Positions 21,988-31,180 of a DNA stretch of 64,000 bases are shown here, one piece after another. The translations under genes and the position numbers were made by a program. Within the stretch, counting starts at the first letter, position 1. Every line of letters begins with the position of its first letter. The notes under the pieces were generated by a model. It had not been told where the DNA came from. It did no database searches and saw only the letters and a program-made list of their open reading frames with translations. Where the stretch lies: positions 15,633 through 79,632 of the forward strand of contig CAZAFH010000018.1 in NCBI GenBank assembly GCA_964484265.1, given 5' to 3'. Source of the DNA: SIAQ01 sp964484265 (GTDB taxonomy: Bacteria; Planctomycetota; Planctomycetia; Gemmatales; Gemmataceae).

Positions 21988-24189
21988 TCAGAACGCTGGC
22001 AGGTCACCCTCGAGCGAGAAGCCGTGGTCGGCGAGCCAGTCGGAGACTGCTTTCAGTTTGGCGCTGACGGCGCCGCTCTGCCCAGCGTTCGGGTTGTGGT
22101 TGGATTGCAGGCCGATCCAGATTGACTCGAAGAGCGGCCGAAGGTGCGGGGGCACCTCGTAGCTGGAGAAGAACTGCCCGAGCGACTGGTTCGACTCACG
22201 CAAGTTGCCGAGGAACGCGGTGAGGTCGGCAAAGATCGAGCTAGCAGCAGGCGCTGGCGGAGCGGGAGTTCCGGTGCGCAAAGACAGCGTCCAGTTATCG
22301 AGGAATCCGCCGTCGGCACGGTAGTAGTCGCGGATTTCGAGCTTCCAGGCGCCGTTGGGATTTTTCCCGTTGAGCGCGCTGAGCAGCTGATAGGGCCTGA
22401 AGGAACCCGTAAACGGCGCCGCGGCGTTGCCGATGTAGGAGCTTGCTGCGTCGTCGAAGACGGTGTTGACGAGATTGTCGCCGCTGCCGCCGTGCCTGTA
22501 GAAGAGCGTGATGCGCGTGCCATCGGGTGCGATGAGGACGATGCGCAAGTCGCTGACGTAGGTATGCTGAATATTGACTTTGACATCGACATCCTGGAGG
22601 GTGCCAGTCAAACCGCTGACGTTGATGGTCGAGACGATCGTTGACGATTTGGTGGAACTGATGACGACATCGGTGTTATTGGTGAATGAGATCTGAGAGG
22701 GTTGCGGGTTGACGGTGATGTTCGCGGTCGCCGAGGCCGCGCCGCCGTGGCCGTCGGAGATTGAATACGAGAACGAGGCGTTGCCCGAGAAGCCGGCGGC
22801 GGGCGTGAAGATGACAGAGGAACCGCTGATGACTGCGGTGCCGCCGACGATGTTGCCTACGCTCGTGATGAAGAGCGAGTCGCCATTGGGGTCAGAGTCG
22901 TTGGCAAGAACATTGACGGTGACGGGAACGCCAGCGGTTGTGGAGGCGGTATCATTGTTGGCGATGGGGTTCTGGTTGGTAGGGCCGCCGCCGGTGTAGG
23001 CTTGCACGGTTCCGGAGATGCGGTAGTTTCCGAGGCTCGCGTAATTGGAAAAGCCGGTCGTGAGCGGGTCGCCTTTGCCTGTACCGGTAATTTTGAGGAA
23101 ATACTGCCCTGCCGAGCCGAGCGTGAAGTTGACGGGCGCGTTGAGCTGACCAGCCGGGTTGACGGTCGTCAGCAGCGTGCCGTTGGCGTCGTACAAGTCG
23201 GCGCGGACCGCGAGGTTCGGGCCGAGCGGCAGCGGGTCGACATTGAGCGCGATCGCGCCAGCGTTAGACCAGAACGAGAAATAGTCGGCATCGGAATTGC
23301 GTTCGATCAGGCCATAGGTCGCTGACACAACCGAGGAGCCTTGCGGCAGCAACTGGAAAGCCGCCGCCTGCGTATTGCCGTAGTCGTCGGAGCGGTAAGT
23401 GAAGCCGTTCTGGGTAGTAATGATGTTGAGGTCGTCCTGGAGTTGGTTGGCGCCGGAGTATTCGCCCTTGCTCCATTGGGTGACGTTGACGTTATAGGAG
23501 GCGCCCATGATCGGCCCCCAAGGCGTGACGCCCGATCCCTGACCGCCGTAGTAAGCCAGCGTGCCTGTGCCGTCGTGGCTCAAACCGAGGGAGTGACCGA
23601 CTTCGTGGGTGGCGGCCTCGGCGGCGCCTTTCTCGCCGACGTTGAAGACGTAGACCGGCGTGTCGGTGCTGAAGTTGAACGAGCCGACGTAAGCGACGCC
23701 GCCCGAACCCGGCGCGGGCTGATCATTTCCAGTGAATACGACGCGCACGCCCCAGGCGACATCGGACGTGCCGACTCTGCGCAGCGCTTCAACGCCGGGA
23801 TCCTGTGTCGTCACATTGATGTTGAACGGGGCGAAATCCTCGGACACCCTTGCCCAAATTCGCTGGATGATTTGCTTTTCCGTGTCTGTGAAGGCGGCGC
23901 CGTTGCCCGAGTAATCCCACGCTGGGCTAACGATATTGTCCCAGCTTGTGCCATAGACGTCGCCGTTCGTATGGCCATCGAAATCAAGGTAGACGGTTTG
24001 ATTCGCTCCAGGGTTGCTTTGCAGCAAAAAGGTTTGCGACAGGTCATACACGCCCGAGCCGATGCTGTAGAGCGTTGACGCTGAAAGGACTTCACGTTCT
24101 TCGAGACGTTCGACTCCGAGGCGAGCGTTCGTCCAGCGACGATTTGATGACTGTACGTGCCTCCTCGAAACACCAGATAGGTTCAACAT
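21988..24189 (-). CDS. Secreted zinc metalloprotease with Ig/cadherin-like and P/Homo B domains
   Basis: 733 residues from ATG 24189 (MLNLSGVSRRHVQ); an upstream frame to 24435 is read-through. The N-terminus carries LGVERLEEREVLSAS, the leader motif of many large planctomycete exported proteins. Next is a metzincin-type protease domain with HEVGHSLGLSHDG (about residues 195-207; three His ligands, Glu catalytic). After it follow a pre-peptidase-like C-terminal domain (SDADYFSFWSNAGAIALNV), a cadherin/Ig-like repeat (NDSDPNGDSLFIT to SYSISDGHGGAAS) and a P/Homo B domain (VSDLRIVLIAPDGTRITLF to NGAWKLEIRDYY). It probably degrades extracellular protein. A nested palindrome lies after the stop. 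Confidence 0.88.
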   Translation of the reverse strand: MLNLSGVSRRHVQSSNRRWTNARLGVERLEEREVLSASTLYSIGSGVYDLSQTFLLQSNPGANQTVYLDFDGHTNGDVYGTSWDNIVSPAWDYSGNGAAFTDTEKQIIQRIWARVSEDFAPFNINVTTQDPGVEALRRVGTSDVAWGVRVVFTGNDQPAPGSGGVAYVGSFNFSTDTPVYVFNVGEKGAAEAATHEVGHSLGLSHDGTGTLAYYGGQGSGVTPWGPIMGASYNVNVTQWSKGEYSGANQLQDDLNIITTQNGFTYRSDDYGNTQAAAFQLLPQGSSVVSATYGLIERNSDADYFSFWSNAGAIALNVDPLPLGPNLAVRADLYDANGTLLTTVNPAGQLNAPVNFTLGSAGQYFLKITGTGKGDPLTTGFSNYASLGNYRISGTVQAYTGGGPTNQNPIANNDTASTTAGVPVTVNVLANDSDPNGDSLFITSVGNIVGGTAVISGSSVIFTPAAGFSGNASFSYSISDGHGGAASATANITVNPQPSQISFTNNTDVVISSTKSSTIVSTINVSGLTGTLQDVDVKVNIQHTYVSDLRIVLIAPDGTRITLFYRHGGSGDNLVNTVFDDAASSYIGNAAAPFTGSFRPYQLLSALNGKNPNGAWKLEIRDYYRADGGFLDNWTLSLRTGTPAPPAPAASSIFADLTAFLGNLRESNQSLGQFFSSYEVPPHLRPLFESIWIGLQSNHNPNAGQSGAVSAKLKAVSDWLADHGFSLEGDLPAF

Positions 24190-24274
24190 GCGCAGTTTCT
24201 CCGCGTGGGGGAAGAATGTCTGGATCAGATTTTGACGGGATGAAAACACTTCGACGGGTAATGTTGACGTTGTA

Positions 24275-24676
24275 TCATACGTCGGTCGCGAACGGCGGAC
24301 AAGTGCCGGAATCGGGAATGTTCGACAAAAAAGCCAGCATCGTCTCGCGGAATGAGCTGGCTGGGCAAAGCAAGAAAGAGGAGGAACCTCGCACCCGACC
24401 GGGGATGCCGGGGAACGAGGTTTCCTGTTGTCCATTCTGGCTATCGCGACGCACCAAGATCAGAAGCTTGCCAGGGCCATGAAGTCCCAGCGTGGTCGGT
24501 CGACGATGATCCAGCCGTGCGGTGGACTGGGTCCGCCTGACTCCGGATTCGTATTCCACTCCCAGGAGGTTGATTCGATTTCCGCCGCCTGTTTGTGCGA
24601 TCACGCCAGGCGTGGCGCAAGCCATGCCCGTCGCGATTGCAGCCCCCAGAAAAGTACGTCTCGTAAGAAGATTCAT
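24275..24676 (-). CDS. Small exported protein with Tat-like signal, doubtful C-terminus
   Basis: The start MNLLTRRTFLGAAIATGMACATPGVIAQ looks like a Tat signal peptide (RRTFLG) with an Ala-x-Ala-like cleavage region, followed by GGGNRINLLGVEYESG. The frame continues to 24275, but the part from about 24434 down reads through a hairpin (GGAACCTCG at 24383-24391 with CGAGGTTTCC at 24416-24425). The real gene may once have ended earlier or been longer. No domain recognised. Possibly a degraded gene. Confidence 0.4.
   Translation of the reverse strand: MNLLTRRTFLGAAIATGMACATPGVIAQTGGGNRINLLGVEYESGVRRTQSTARLDHRRPTTLGLHGPGKLLILVRRDSQNGQQETSFPGIPGRVRGSSSFLLCPASSFRETMLAFLSNIPDSGTCPPFATDV
24383..24425. 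terminator. Hairpin near the end of the small Tat-like gene
   Basis: GGAACCTCG pairs with CGAGGTTTCC (one bulge) around a G/C-rich centre with CCGACCGGGG. On the minus strand a pyrimidine-rich run (TCCTCCTCTTTC) follows, which suits a terminator. Confidence 0.5.
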
Positions 24677-24838
24677 GATTGTCTCCCTTGGCCCTGGTCA
24701 GGGTCACTATTGGTTTGAACGGCGAGTCACGACACGCAACTCACTCGACGGTTTTATCGCCAACTACAATCGTTTCGGACCTGGGCGCCGATTTTTTTCT
24801 TGGCGGTGATCGTGCGATTAGGGAATCCGGAAAATGAC

Positions 24839-24865
24839 GTACGCTGCTCGGGATGAGCAGCGTAC
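24839..24865 (-). terminator. Hairpin terminator after the secreted Pro/Gln-rich gene
   Basis: Perfect 11-bp stem GTACGCTGCTC/GAGCAGCGTAC around GGGAT, 24 bases after the stop at 24890. Confidence 0.65.
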
Positions 24866-24889
24866 GAAGAGAACAGGCGATTTCTCGAA

Positions 24890-25573
24890 TCAATAGGGGT
24901 TCACGGGCGGGTAGAAGTTCTGCCTTTGGAACAATTGTTGCGGTGGATACCCCTGCGGATTCATGTGGGGCGTGAGCAATCGCAGTTGCGGATTGAACTG
25001 CGGGTTTAAGTGCAGGCCGGAGTTCCGGATCCCCTGCTGATACTGCGGTTGCGGGAGGTACTGCGGGTGCAAATACCCCTGCTGAAATTGCAGGTACGGA
25101 TTATTCACCGAAGGCGTCGGCGGACTGGGCGGCACCGGCGGATTCGGAAATGGGTTAGGCGTCGGTGGATTCGGGAGCGGGATCGGCGTTGGAGTCGCCA
25201 TCCCTATTCGCCTCACCGCGAAGTTCCACGCCTGGTCGGAATTTCGGGCGAGGCCCACGAGCATCGTGCCTCGCAGCTCTCCCACATATTCAACACCGCC
25301 GTTATGGAACCTCAGTAAGACGTGCGGCCCCCGCGCCATGTACGTGCCCGGCGACGCGCCATCGGTGTCAACCATCGTCGCCATGCCATTGCCATGAAGA
25401 CGGAATTCCAATCGGCCATAGCCCTGAAGCTGTTCCTCGCCGACCCATGCGCTATTTGCGAGCTGGTCCGGCATCGGTTGCTGGGCACGCAGCGCCGGCA
25501 AGCACATGACAGAAAACAGGGCAGCCAGGGCCAATCCACGCAGAGCTTTCTTCAGCAGATTTCTCATGATCAT
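24890..25573 (-). CDS. Secreted hypothetical protein with Pro/Gln-rich tail
   Basis: 227 residues (start ATG 25573, or MRNLLKKAL at 25567). A signal peptide (LLKKALRGLALAALFSVMCLPALRA), a compact domain of about 85 residues (LANSAWVGEEQLQGYGRLEFRLHG to VGLARNSDQAWNFAVRRIG) that resembles small lipocalin-like secreted domains, then a tail of Pro/Asn repeats (PNPPTPNPFPNPPVPPSPP) and Gln/Tyr/Leu-rich repeats (YLQFQQGY, YLPQPQYQQG). A hairpin terminator follows. Function unknown; the tail suggests an extracellular low-complexity linker or surface anchor. Confidence 0.75.
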   Translation of the reverse strand: MIMRNLLKKALRGLALAALFSVMCLPALRAQQPMPDQLANSAWVGEEQLQGYGRLEFRLHGNGMATMVDTDGASPGTYMARGPHVLLRFHNGGVEYVGELRGTMLVGLARNSDQAWNFAVRRIGMATPTPIPLPNPPTPNPFPNPPVPPSPPTPSVNNPYLQFQQGYLHPQYLPQPQYQQGIRNSGLHLNPQFNPQLRLLTPHMNPQGYPPQQLFQRQNFYPPVNPY

Positions 25574-25792
25574 TCTCCTTGGACTTTTTGGGTCCGTTTT
25601 TCGGATTTTGTTTCAGGCTCGACATTCGGCCTGTTCACGAAAGTTATCCCCGAGACCTCGCCGGACGGACATTTGCATTTTTTCTTTTTTTGCAAGTAAA
25701 TGGTGAAATCAAAGGTGTCCGCCAAATCACAAGCTGGGGATAATTCTGGCAGAATAGTCTTGGATAGATGAAACGATTACCAGGAGATTGCA

Positions 25793-26233
25793 ATGAAATT
25801 CCTTTGGAAGATAGTTCTGGGCATGCTTGGTTGGATTCCGGCAACGGTTTCGCTCAATGCCTTCGAAAAGCCCGCCATCGTAAGCGGCGACCATGGCACC
25901 GTTCGTTTCGGCAGCAAGGTCGCCATTTATATTCCCAGCACGATCAAGGGAAACGTTCCCTGTCCGAAGAAGCAATTGGAATGGACAAAAAACGCGTTGC
26001 GCTTTTTCTCCTCACGATTCGGCGGCGCCACCAGCATGGTTGGTCAAGGCGCCTGGCAATCGGATTCTCTGGGAATGATCACGGAGTCGATCACCGTAGT
26101 CATGTCCTTCTGCTCCACGGCAAAGCTTGAAATGCACCGAGAGGCGATCAAGGAATTCGCCTTGGCGATGAAAACAGATTTGGGACAAGAGATGATCGCC
26201 GTCGAATTTGCTGGAACGCTTGAACTGCGATAA
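25793..26233 (+). CDS. Secreted hypothetical protein, 146 aa
   Basis: Signal-like N-terminus (MKFLWKIVLGMLGWIPATVS), then a globular domain of about 115 residues: FGSKVAIYIPSTIKGNVPCP, LEWTKNALRFFSSRFGGATSMVGQGAWQS, ITESITVVMSFC and AIKEFALAMKTDLGQEMIAVEFAG. This pattern (GGAT-x-x-x-GxGxWxS ... E-x-x-x-V-x-S-F-C ... K-x-x-x-GQEAVxVE) occurs in a family of small bacterial proteins of unknown function. An AG-rich ribosome-binding site precedes the ATG (ACCAGGAGATTGCA). Two bases of Cys (SFC, PCP) could form a disulfide. It starts a short plus-strand block with the two next genes. Confidence 0.7.
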   Translation: MKFLWKIVLGMLGWIPATVSLNAFEKPAIVSGDHGTVRFGSKVAIYIPSTIKGNVPCPKKQLEWTKNALRFFSSRFGGATSMVGQGAWQSDSLGMITESITVVMSFCSTAKLEMHREAIKEFALAMKTDLGQEMIAVEFAGTLELR

Positions 26234-26313
26234 AGATTTGCGCGTCGTTTCGCTCGGAGTGTTGATTTGTTACCAAACGCTTAACATCAAAAAATTGAAC
26301 GGAGATTTGTCCC

Positions 26314-26607
26314 ATGGATCCTCAACATGACTTATTACTGAGAACATCCATCATCATTCTTGCCGCACTTGTTGCAGTGACACTCGCGATCGCCATCTTG
26401 CGAAAACTGCAGTCGGTCCTGGTCGTGGCGGCGCTGGTTGTCGGAATCGGTTGGGGCGTGTATTTGTATCCAAAATACAGGGATCGGCTTTCGCTTCCGA
26501 ACATCGATATTCCGGTCCTGCGAATTCCCGCCCCCAACCCGATCGCACCTCAAACGCCGGCGAACGAGGATCTTCGCCAAGGAATCCCCGATGATCGAGT
26601 ATCGTGA
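26314..26607 (+). CDS. Small membrane protein, 97 aa
   Basis: Two adjacent hydrophobic helices (LLRTSIIILAALVAVTLAIAIL and VLVVAALVVGIGWGVYLYP), then a short soluble tail rich in Pro and Asp (NIDIPVLRIPAPNPIAPQTP). A ribosome-binding site GGAG lies upstream. Its 3' end overlaps the GNAT gene by 17 bases, so the two are probably translated together. No family recognised. Confidence 0.65.
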   Translation: MDPQHDLLLRTSIIILAALVAVTLAIAILRKLQSVLVVAALVVGIGWGVYLYPKYRDRLSLPNIDIPVLRIPAPNPIAPQTPANEDLRQGIPDDRVS

Positions 26608-27097
26608 AGCATGCGAGGCGGACGCGTCAAAATGCGTCGAATTCATGACGCGAATTCGTGCCGAGCGCCTGGAGACGGTGCTTCAGCACGATTCGATTCC
26701 CTCAATAGAAGAGGAAGCCGACTTCATCGGAAAGCACCGGGGTAAATCTGGCGTCTGTCTATTGGCCTTGGCCGACGGCAATGTTGTCGGCTGTCTCTCG
26801 GCGAGGATCCATAATCATCCGCAACTCAGACATTCCTGTGAATTCGGTCTGGGCGTGTTGTCAGCGCATCGAGCGAACGGTATCGGCTCGCAGCTAATTA
26901 CCAGGCTGATAGGCTGGGCGCGAATCGTCAGGTTGAGAAGAATCGAACTTACGGTGTTGGCCAGCAATCCCGCGATTCGTCTCTACCGCCGCCTCGGCTT
27001 CGAGGAGGAAGGGCGGAAGCGCGGAGCGATCAAAATCGGCGAACGGTTCGAGGACACGATTCAGATGGCATTGGACCTGTCGCAAGCCGAGGCGTGA
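26591..27097 (+). CDS. GNAT family N-acetyltransferase
   Basis: 168 residues from ATG 26591 (MIEYREACEADASKCVEFMTRI); the longer frame from 26438 is a shadow of the previous gene. GNAT motifs are clear: EFGLGVLSAHRANGIGSQLITRLIGWA holds the acetyl-CoA binding R/Q-x-x-G-x-G/A loop (RANGIGS), and ELTVLASNPAIRLYRRLGFEEEG gives motif B. ADGNVVGCLSARIH is beta strand 4. Substrate unknown; the RimI-like layout allows protein or small-molecule acetylation. Confidence 0.85.
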   Translation: MIEYREACEADASKCVEFMTRIRAERLETVLQHDSIPSIEEEADFIGKHRGKSGVCLLALADGNVVGCLSARIHNHPQLRHSCEFGLGVLSAHRANGIGSQLITRLIGWARIVRLRRIELTVLASNPAIRLYRRLGFEEEGRKRGAIKIGERFEDTIQMALDLSQAEA

Positions 27098-27110
27098 ATT
27101 GTCCCGAAGG

Positions 27111-30100
27111 CTATTTCTTCCCGGCTGGTATTTTCTCTAGCTCAGCAATGAAACGCTGATACTCGGGATAGGCTCGCAAATACTCGATTTCGGGTGTGTT
27201 GTTGATCGATTCCAATGTGACGTGTCCGCCCTTCCAGGCCTCGCGCAGATAATCAATAGAGCGTGCGGCGTATTTTGCCGCCGCGGATTTGCGCGCTTCA
27301 GGTTGAAGTTTGTCATCCGCAGCGACGGCGGCGGAGGTCAGTGCAAGAATGATTGCACTGAGACCGCAATTCTCAAGGTCGGATTTTCCATCTACCTCAT
27401 TCTTGGCGAACTGGTCCGCCGCGATGCCTGCTTCGGCATATTTTCTCAGGCGGACAAGTTCCAAAGCACGCTGATACTTGAAAGATCGTCGCAGGATTCC
27501 ATTCTCGTCGTCGAAGCGAATTGCGTTCTCCCAATCGGGCAGCGCGCGGTCCCAGCGTTTCAATTCGCGATGGGTCAACGCCCGAAACCAATGAACGTTT
27601 CGCAAGAAAAGGCGAGCGCGAGTCAGATTGGGCTCCTTGGCGACTACTCCGGACAGGACCGTGGCCGCTTCATCGAAGCCAGCGATGGCCGCGGCAGAGT
27701 CTCCTAGGCTGCGGTGAACATCCGAAATATTACACCAGGCCCCACCGAGATAGGTGGCGTAACCCAGATCGTTGGGTGCAAGTGCTACGAGTTTCTTCCA
27801 CAAATTGATCGAATTCTTGAAATCGTCGATCGCTTCCTTTTTTCGGCCGAGAGCCTTGAACGCCAAACCTCGCGAGTTAAGTGTCGTGGCCAGCATTTCC
27901 TCGCTTAGCGGCGTCGGCACGCGAACAACAAGCTTTTCATGCAATGGAACAACGGCCTGCAAATCCGGAAGGGCCTTCTCGTGTTGGCCCATCTCCTGCA
28001 GGAAAAGGCCGCGCGCCATTCGCGCGCGGGCAAGATCCGCTAGCAATTCCGGACGACCAGGAAATTCCTCTGACAATTTCTCGAAGATCTTTATTGCTGA
28101 CTGGTACTCGGCGAGGGCATCGTCTTGTTTTTTGAGATTACCTAGCAAAAGGCCCAGGTTGTGATGCGAGCGTCCCAGGTCCTGAAGCAAGTCCGGCGCG
28201 TTGGGAGAATCTCGAAGCAGTTTCTTCTGTAGCTTCATTGCCTCGTATTGTTCCGACAGAGCTTCCGCCTGGCGGCCGTACTTCTGCAACTCCCCGGCGA
28301 AGCTGGTCCGCGTTTGTGCCACTTTTCGCTCCATCTCAGAGCGACGATTCGTCGAGTTTGCCAACAGTTTTTCGAGATAACTAATCGCTGCCTTGAATTC
28401 GACAGAGGCATCGGCGAATCGACCGTGACGGGTAAGAAGCAGTGCTCGATTGTTGCATATGCTCGCCAAGTCCTCCGGGTGAGAAGGATTCTCGATATCG
28501 GTCTCCACCAATTCTTTGGTAATGTCCCGAGCTGTTGCATATTCCTGCAACGCCTCGTCGGCGCGGCCGAGTTCGGCCAACAGTATCCCCAGCTGATTGT
28601 GGAATTCCGCCAATTGCGGCTTGTACGACAAGTCGTCGGGAAAGTCCTTGACGAGCGCTGTCGTAAGCTCCAAACCGCGCCGAAACGCCGCCTCGGCTTG
28701 CGGGAATTGCTTGAGTCCGTGGCGGATCCGGGCCATGCTGTAATAGGCTCTTGCGACACCGAACCGCGTTTCGGGCGTGGAGCCGGTCTCTTTCGCAAAT
28801 TCCTCGTATGACGATAGCGCCTTTTCCATGAACTCGCGCTGTTTGGGCGAAAGCTCTTTTTGCTTGAAGAGCCAATCCTCGACGACTTGCGACGACATGT
28901 CGTCAAGTGCGAGTCTGGCGCGATCGCGAGCCTTGTTGGCGATGGCGGCGTTTTCCAGGGCGTCGTTACGAGATTCGTCGATGAGGTAGACCGAGACTGT
29001 TGACACAATGGTAATGGTGAGCAGTAAACCAGCGATCACGCCGACGACGATGGCGTCGCGCGGATTGCGCCGGCACCATCGGGCCAACCGTTCGAGGGCC
29101 CCAACTGGACGGGCGAAAATCGGCCGCCCTTCAGTAAACCGCTTCAAATCGTCGGCGAGCGCTTCCGCCGTGGAGTAGCGCCGGCCTTGTTCCTTCGCCA
29201 AACATTTCAAGCAAATCGTTTCCAGGTCAAGCGGAACCGTCGGCTGCAGGCTACGCGGCGAGACAGGCTCATGACTCAGCACCTGAGAAACCGTGTCCCA
29301 CTCGGTTTCACCACGAAAGGGCGGACGTCCCGTCAGCAACTCATAAAGAACGGCGCCGAGCGCATAGATATCCGCGGCGGGACCAACCTGATGGCTCTGC
29401 CCTCGCGCCTGTTCGGGCGACATGTACGAGGGGGTTCCCAGGATATATCCCGTCTTTGTCAGACCGCCGGTACTAGCAATTCTCTTGGCGAGGCCGAAAT
29501 CGGTGATCTTCGGAATGTCATCGCTTGTCAAAAGAATGTTCGCCGGCTTGAGGTCGCGATGAATGATGCCCTTGGTATGCGCCTCGTGGATTGCCCGGGC
29601 CAGCTGCTCGACGCATCGGGCGGCCTTCTCCGGGGGCTGCGGCGCGCCGTTGATCCGCTGGGCAAGAGTACCGCCCGTTACAAGTTCCAGCGCGAGATAG
29701 ACCTGGCCATCAGCCTCGCCGACATCGTAGACCTGGGTGACATTCGGGTGCTGTAGCTGCGCGGACGCCTCGGCCTCCTGACGAAACCGCGCGCGCTCTT
29801 CCGCGTCGGCCTCCGCACCAGCGCGAATTGTCTTCAGCGCGACGAGCCGATTGAGTCCTAAATGACGCGCCTTGTACACAACGCCCATGCCGCCACGGCC
29901 TATCGTCTCCAATATCTCATATCCTGCCAGCCCCGATGGCGGCGCGCTTTTCGTTATCGGCGTCTGTGGCGCGACTACCGTCTTAGCCCCGTCCGCTAGC
30001 TCCTGCGTCGAGGCTTTCATCGATGGTGAGTCAAGGGCCGATTCGACTTCAAACTGGGTTTTGATTTCGGCCGCCCATTGGGGAAAGCGAATTTGGTACT

Positions 30101-30284
30101 CGCCCAAAGTCGGTGTTTCGCCTCGTTCCTGGCGTAACAGCACCTCGTTGACGACGAGATCGAGAGCCGCGTCGACCGGCAATACGCGGCGCGCAAGCAG
30201 TTCCTCGGCACGGACGGGATCGCCCTGCTCCCAGCGCCGTCGTTGTTCGATCAGCAGATCATTAGCAGAGGCGGCGCTACTCAT
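27111..30284 (-). CDS. Transmembrane Ser/Thr protein kinase with TPR repeats
   Basis: 1057 residues from ATG 30284 (MSSAASANDLLIEQRRRWEQ); the frame extends to 30368 but lies inside the sigma-factor gene. Kinase domain (about 120-390) with G-loop IGRGGMGVVYKARHLG, Lys in VALKTIRAG, HRDLKPANILL and DFGLAKR. One membrane helix (AIVVGVIAGLLLTITIVSTVSVYLI, about 425-450) follows, then an extracytoplasmic or cytoplasmic C-terminal half of TPR repeats (AEAAFRRGLELTTALVKDFP, LLAELGRADEALQEYATARD and more). This kinase-TM-TPR form is a planctomycete hallmark. It overlaps the ECF sigma factor stop by 8 bases, which points to joint regulation, as expected for sigma/kinase pairs. Confidence 0.93.
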   Translation of the reverse strand: MSSAASANDLLIEQRRRWEQGDPVRAEELLARRVLPVDAALDLVVNEVLLRQERGETPTLGEYQIRFPQWAAEIKTQFEVESALDSPSMKASTQELADGAKTVVAPQTPITKSAPPSGLAGYEILETIGRGGMGVVYKARHLGLNRLVALKTIRAGAEADAEERARFRQEAEASAQLQHPNVTQVYDVGEADGQVYLALELVTGGTLAQRINGAPQPPEKAARCVEQLARAIHEAHTKGIIHRDLKPANILLTSDDIPKITDFGLAKRIASTGGLTKTGYILGTPSYMSPEQARGQSHQVGPAADIYALGAVLYELLTGRPPFRGETEWDTVSQVLSHEPVSPRSLQPTVPLDLETICLKCLAKEQGRRYSTAEALADDLKRFTEGRPIFARPVGALERLARWCRRNPRDAIVVGVIAGLLLTITIVSTVSVYLIDESRNDALENAAIANKARDRARLALDDMSSQVVEDWLFKQKELSPKQREFMEKALSSYEEFAKETGSTPETRFGVARAYYSMARIRHGLKQFPQAEAAFRRGLELTTALVKDFPDDLSYKPQLAEFHNQLGILLAELGRADEALQEYATARDITKELVETDIENPSHPEDLASICNNRALLLTRHGRFADASVEFKAAISYLEKLLANSTNRRSEMERKVAQTRTSFAGELQKYGRQAEALSEQYEAMKLQKKLLRDSPNAPDLLQDLGRSHHNLGLLLGNLKKQDDALAEYQSAIKIFEKLSEEFPGRPELLADLARARMARGLFLQEMGQHEKALPDLQAVVPLHEKLVVRVPTPLSEEMLATTLNSRGLAFKALGRKKEAIDDFKNSINLWKKLVALAPNDLGYATYLGGAWCNISDVHRSLGDSAAAIAGFDEAATVLSGVVAKEPNLTRARLFLRNVHWFRALTHRELKRWDRALPDWENAIRFDDENGILRRSFKYQRALELVRLRKYAEAGIAADQFAKNEVDGKSDLENCGLSAIILALTSAAVAADDKLQPEARKSAAAKYAARSIDYLREAWKGGHVTLESINNTPEIEYLRAYPEYQRFIAELEKIPAGKK

Positions 30285-30933
30285 CTTCGACCTCGTCGAG
30301 GCCCATTTCGCGTTCGACTCGTGCCACGCCGCGCGCCAGCCGTTTGCGGAGGGCTTCGGGACTTCCATTCAGTTCAGCGGCGATGTAGTCCCAGTCATGC
30401 CCGGCGCTGCGCAGCTCGACAAGTTGCCGTTCCTCTTCCGAAAGACGCCGATGGACCTCCGCAAGTAGTTCCTTGGCTTCTACAGTCCTGCTTGGCGTGG
30501 GTTCGGCGCCGGCCAGGCCGCGTTCCACCGCGCTGCCGCCAATATCGCGTCGATTGTCACGCTTGGCGCGCTGCTGGTCGCGTCGTGTCTTGGAGAGCTT
30601 GTGTCTCGCCATCGTGGCCAACAGCTTCAAGAGTTGCTCGGGCGTGTCGAGTTCGTATTGCCCGGAGGCGGCGCGTACGAAAAAGCTGCACATGACTGCC
30701 TGGCAGATGTCCATCGAATCGCAGGTACGGCGAAGCCTGGGATCCAGTCGCAGCCGTAGCGACCGGCGAATCGCAGGCTCGTAAAGGCGTACGAGTTCCG
30801 CCGCCGCGGCATCATCGCCACTCCGCACACGTTTTATTAGGTCAACGAAAGAGGATTCGTCATCCATGGGCTTCTCGAATCGTGGAGGTGTTGAGACCAC
30901 TGAGTCAAGCAAGTCGTCAGATCGTGATTGCAA
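30277..30933 (-). CDS. ECF-type RNA polymerase sigma factor (planctomycete kinase-linked group)
   Basis: 218 residues (start 30933; ATG at 30867, MDDESSFVDLIKRVRSGDD, gives 196). Region 2 is seen at ELVRLYEPAIRRSLRLRL ... TCDSMDICQAVMCSFFVRAA and region 4 at LSEEERQLVELRSAGHDWDYIAAELNGSPEALRKRLARGVARVERE. This ECF group lies next to Ser/Thr kinase genes in planctomycetes and is thought to be controlled by phosphorylation rather than by a classical anti-sigma factor. Its 3' end overlaps the kinase start by 8 bases. Confidence 0.9.
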   Translation of the reverse strand: MQSRSDDLLDSVVSTPPRFEKPMDDESSFVDLIKRVRSGDDAAAAELVRLYEPAIRRSLRLRLDPRLRRTCDSMDICQAVMCSFFVRAASGQYELDTPEQLLKLLATMARHKLSKTRRDQQRAKRDNRRDIGGSAVERGLAGAEPTPSRTVEAKELLAEVHRRLSEEERQLVELRSAGHDWDYIAAELNGSPEALRKRLARGVARVEREMGLDEVEDE

Positions 30934-31150
30934 TGAGTGAAACCGAGAAACTCGGCATAGAAATAATAGTATTGAAGAAATAATGGTCCGACGTTAAAGA
31001 ACCCTCAGGGTAGACGCCAAAGCATCTAACATGATTTTTTTCCGGTAAGAATTTTGTTGCGTGCGTGGATGAACACTGCCTAAAATGGGGAGTTGACGGC
31101 CCAATTCGTTCCAGGCATTTGCACCAGGATATTGACAGCCGAAATCTGCT

Positions 31151-31180
31151 GAAAGACATCCGACTGAAAGACATCCGACC
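31151..31180 (+). repeat. Tandem 15-base duplication upstream of the acyltransferase
   Basis: TGAAAGACATCCGAC occurs twice in direct succession immediately before the start codon at 31181. Confidence 0.6.
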
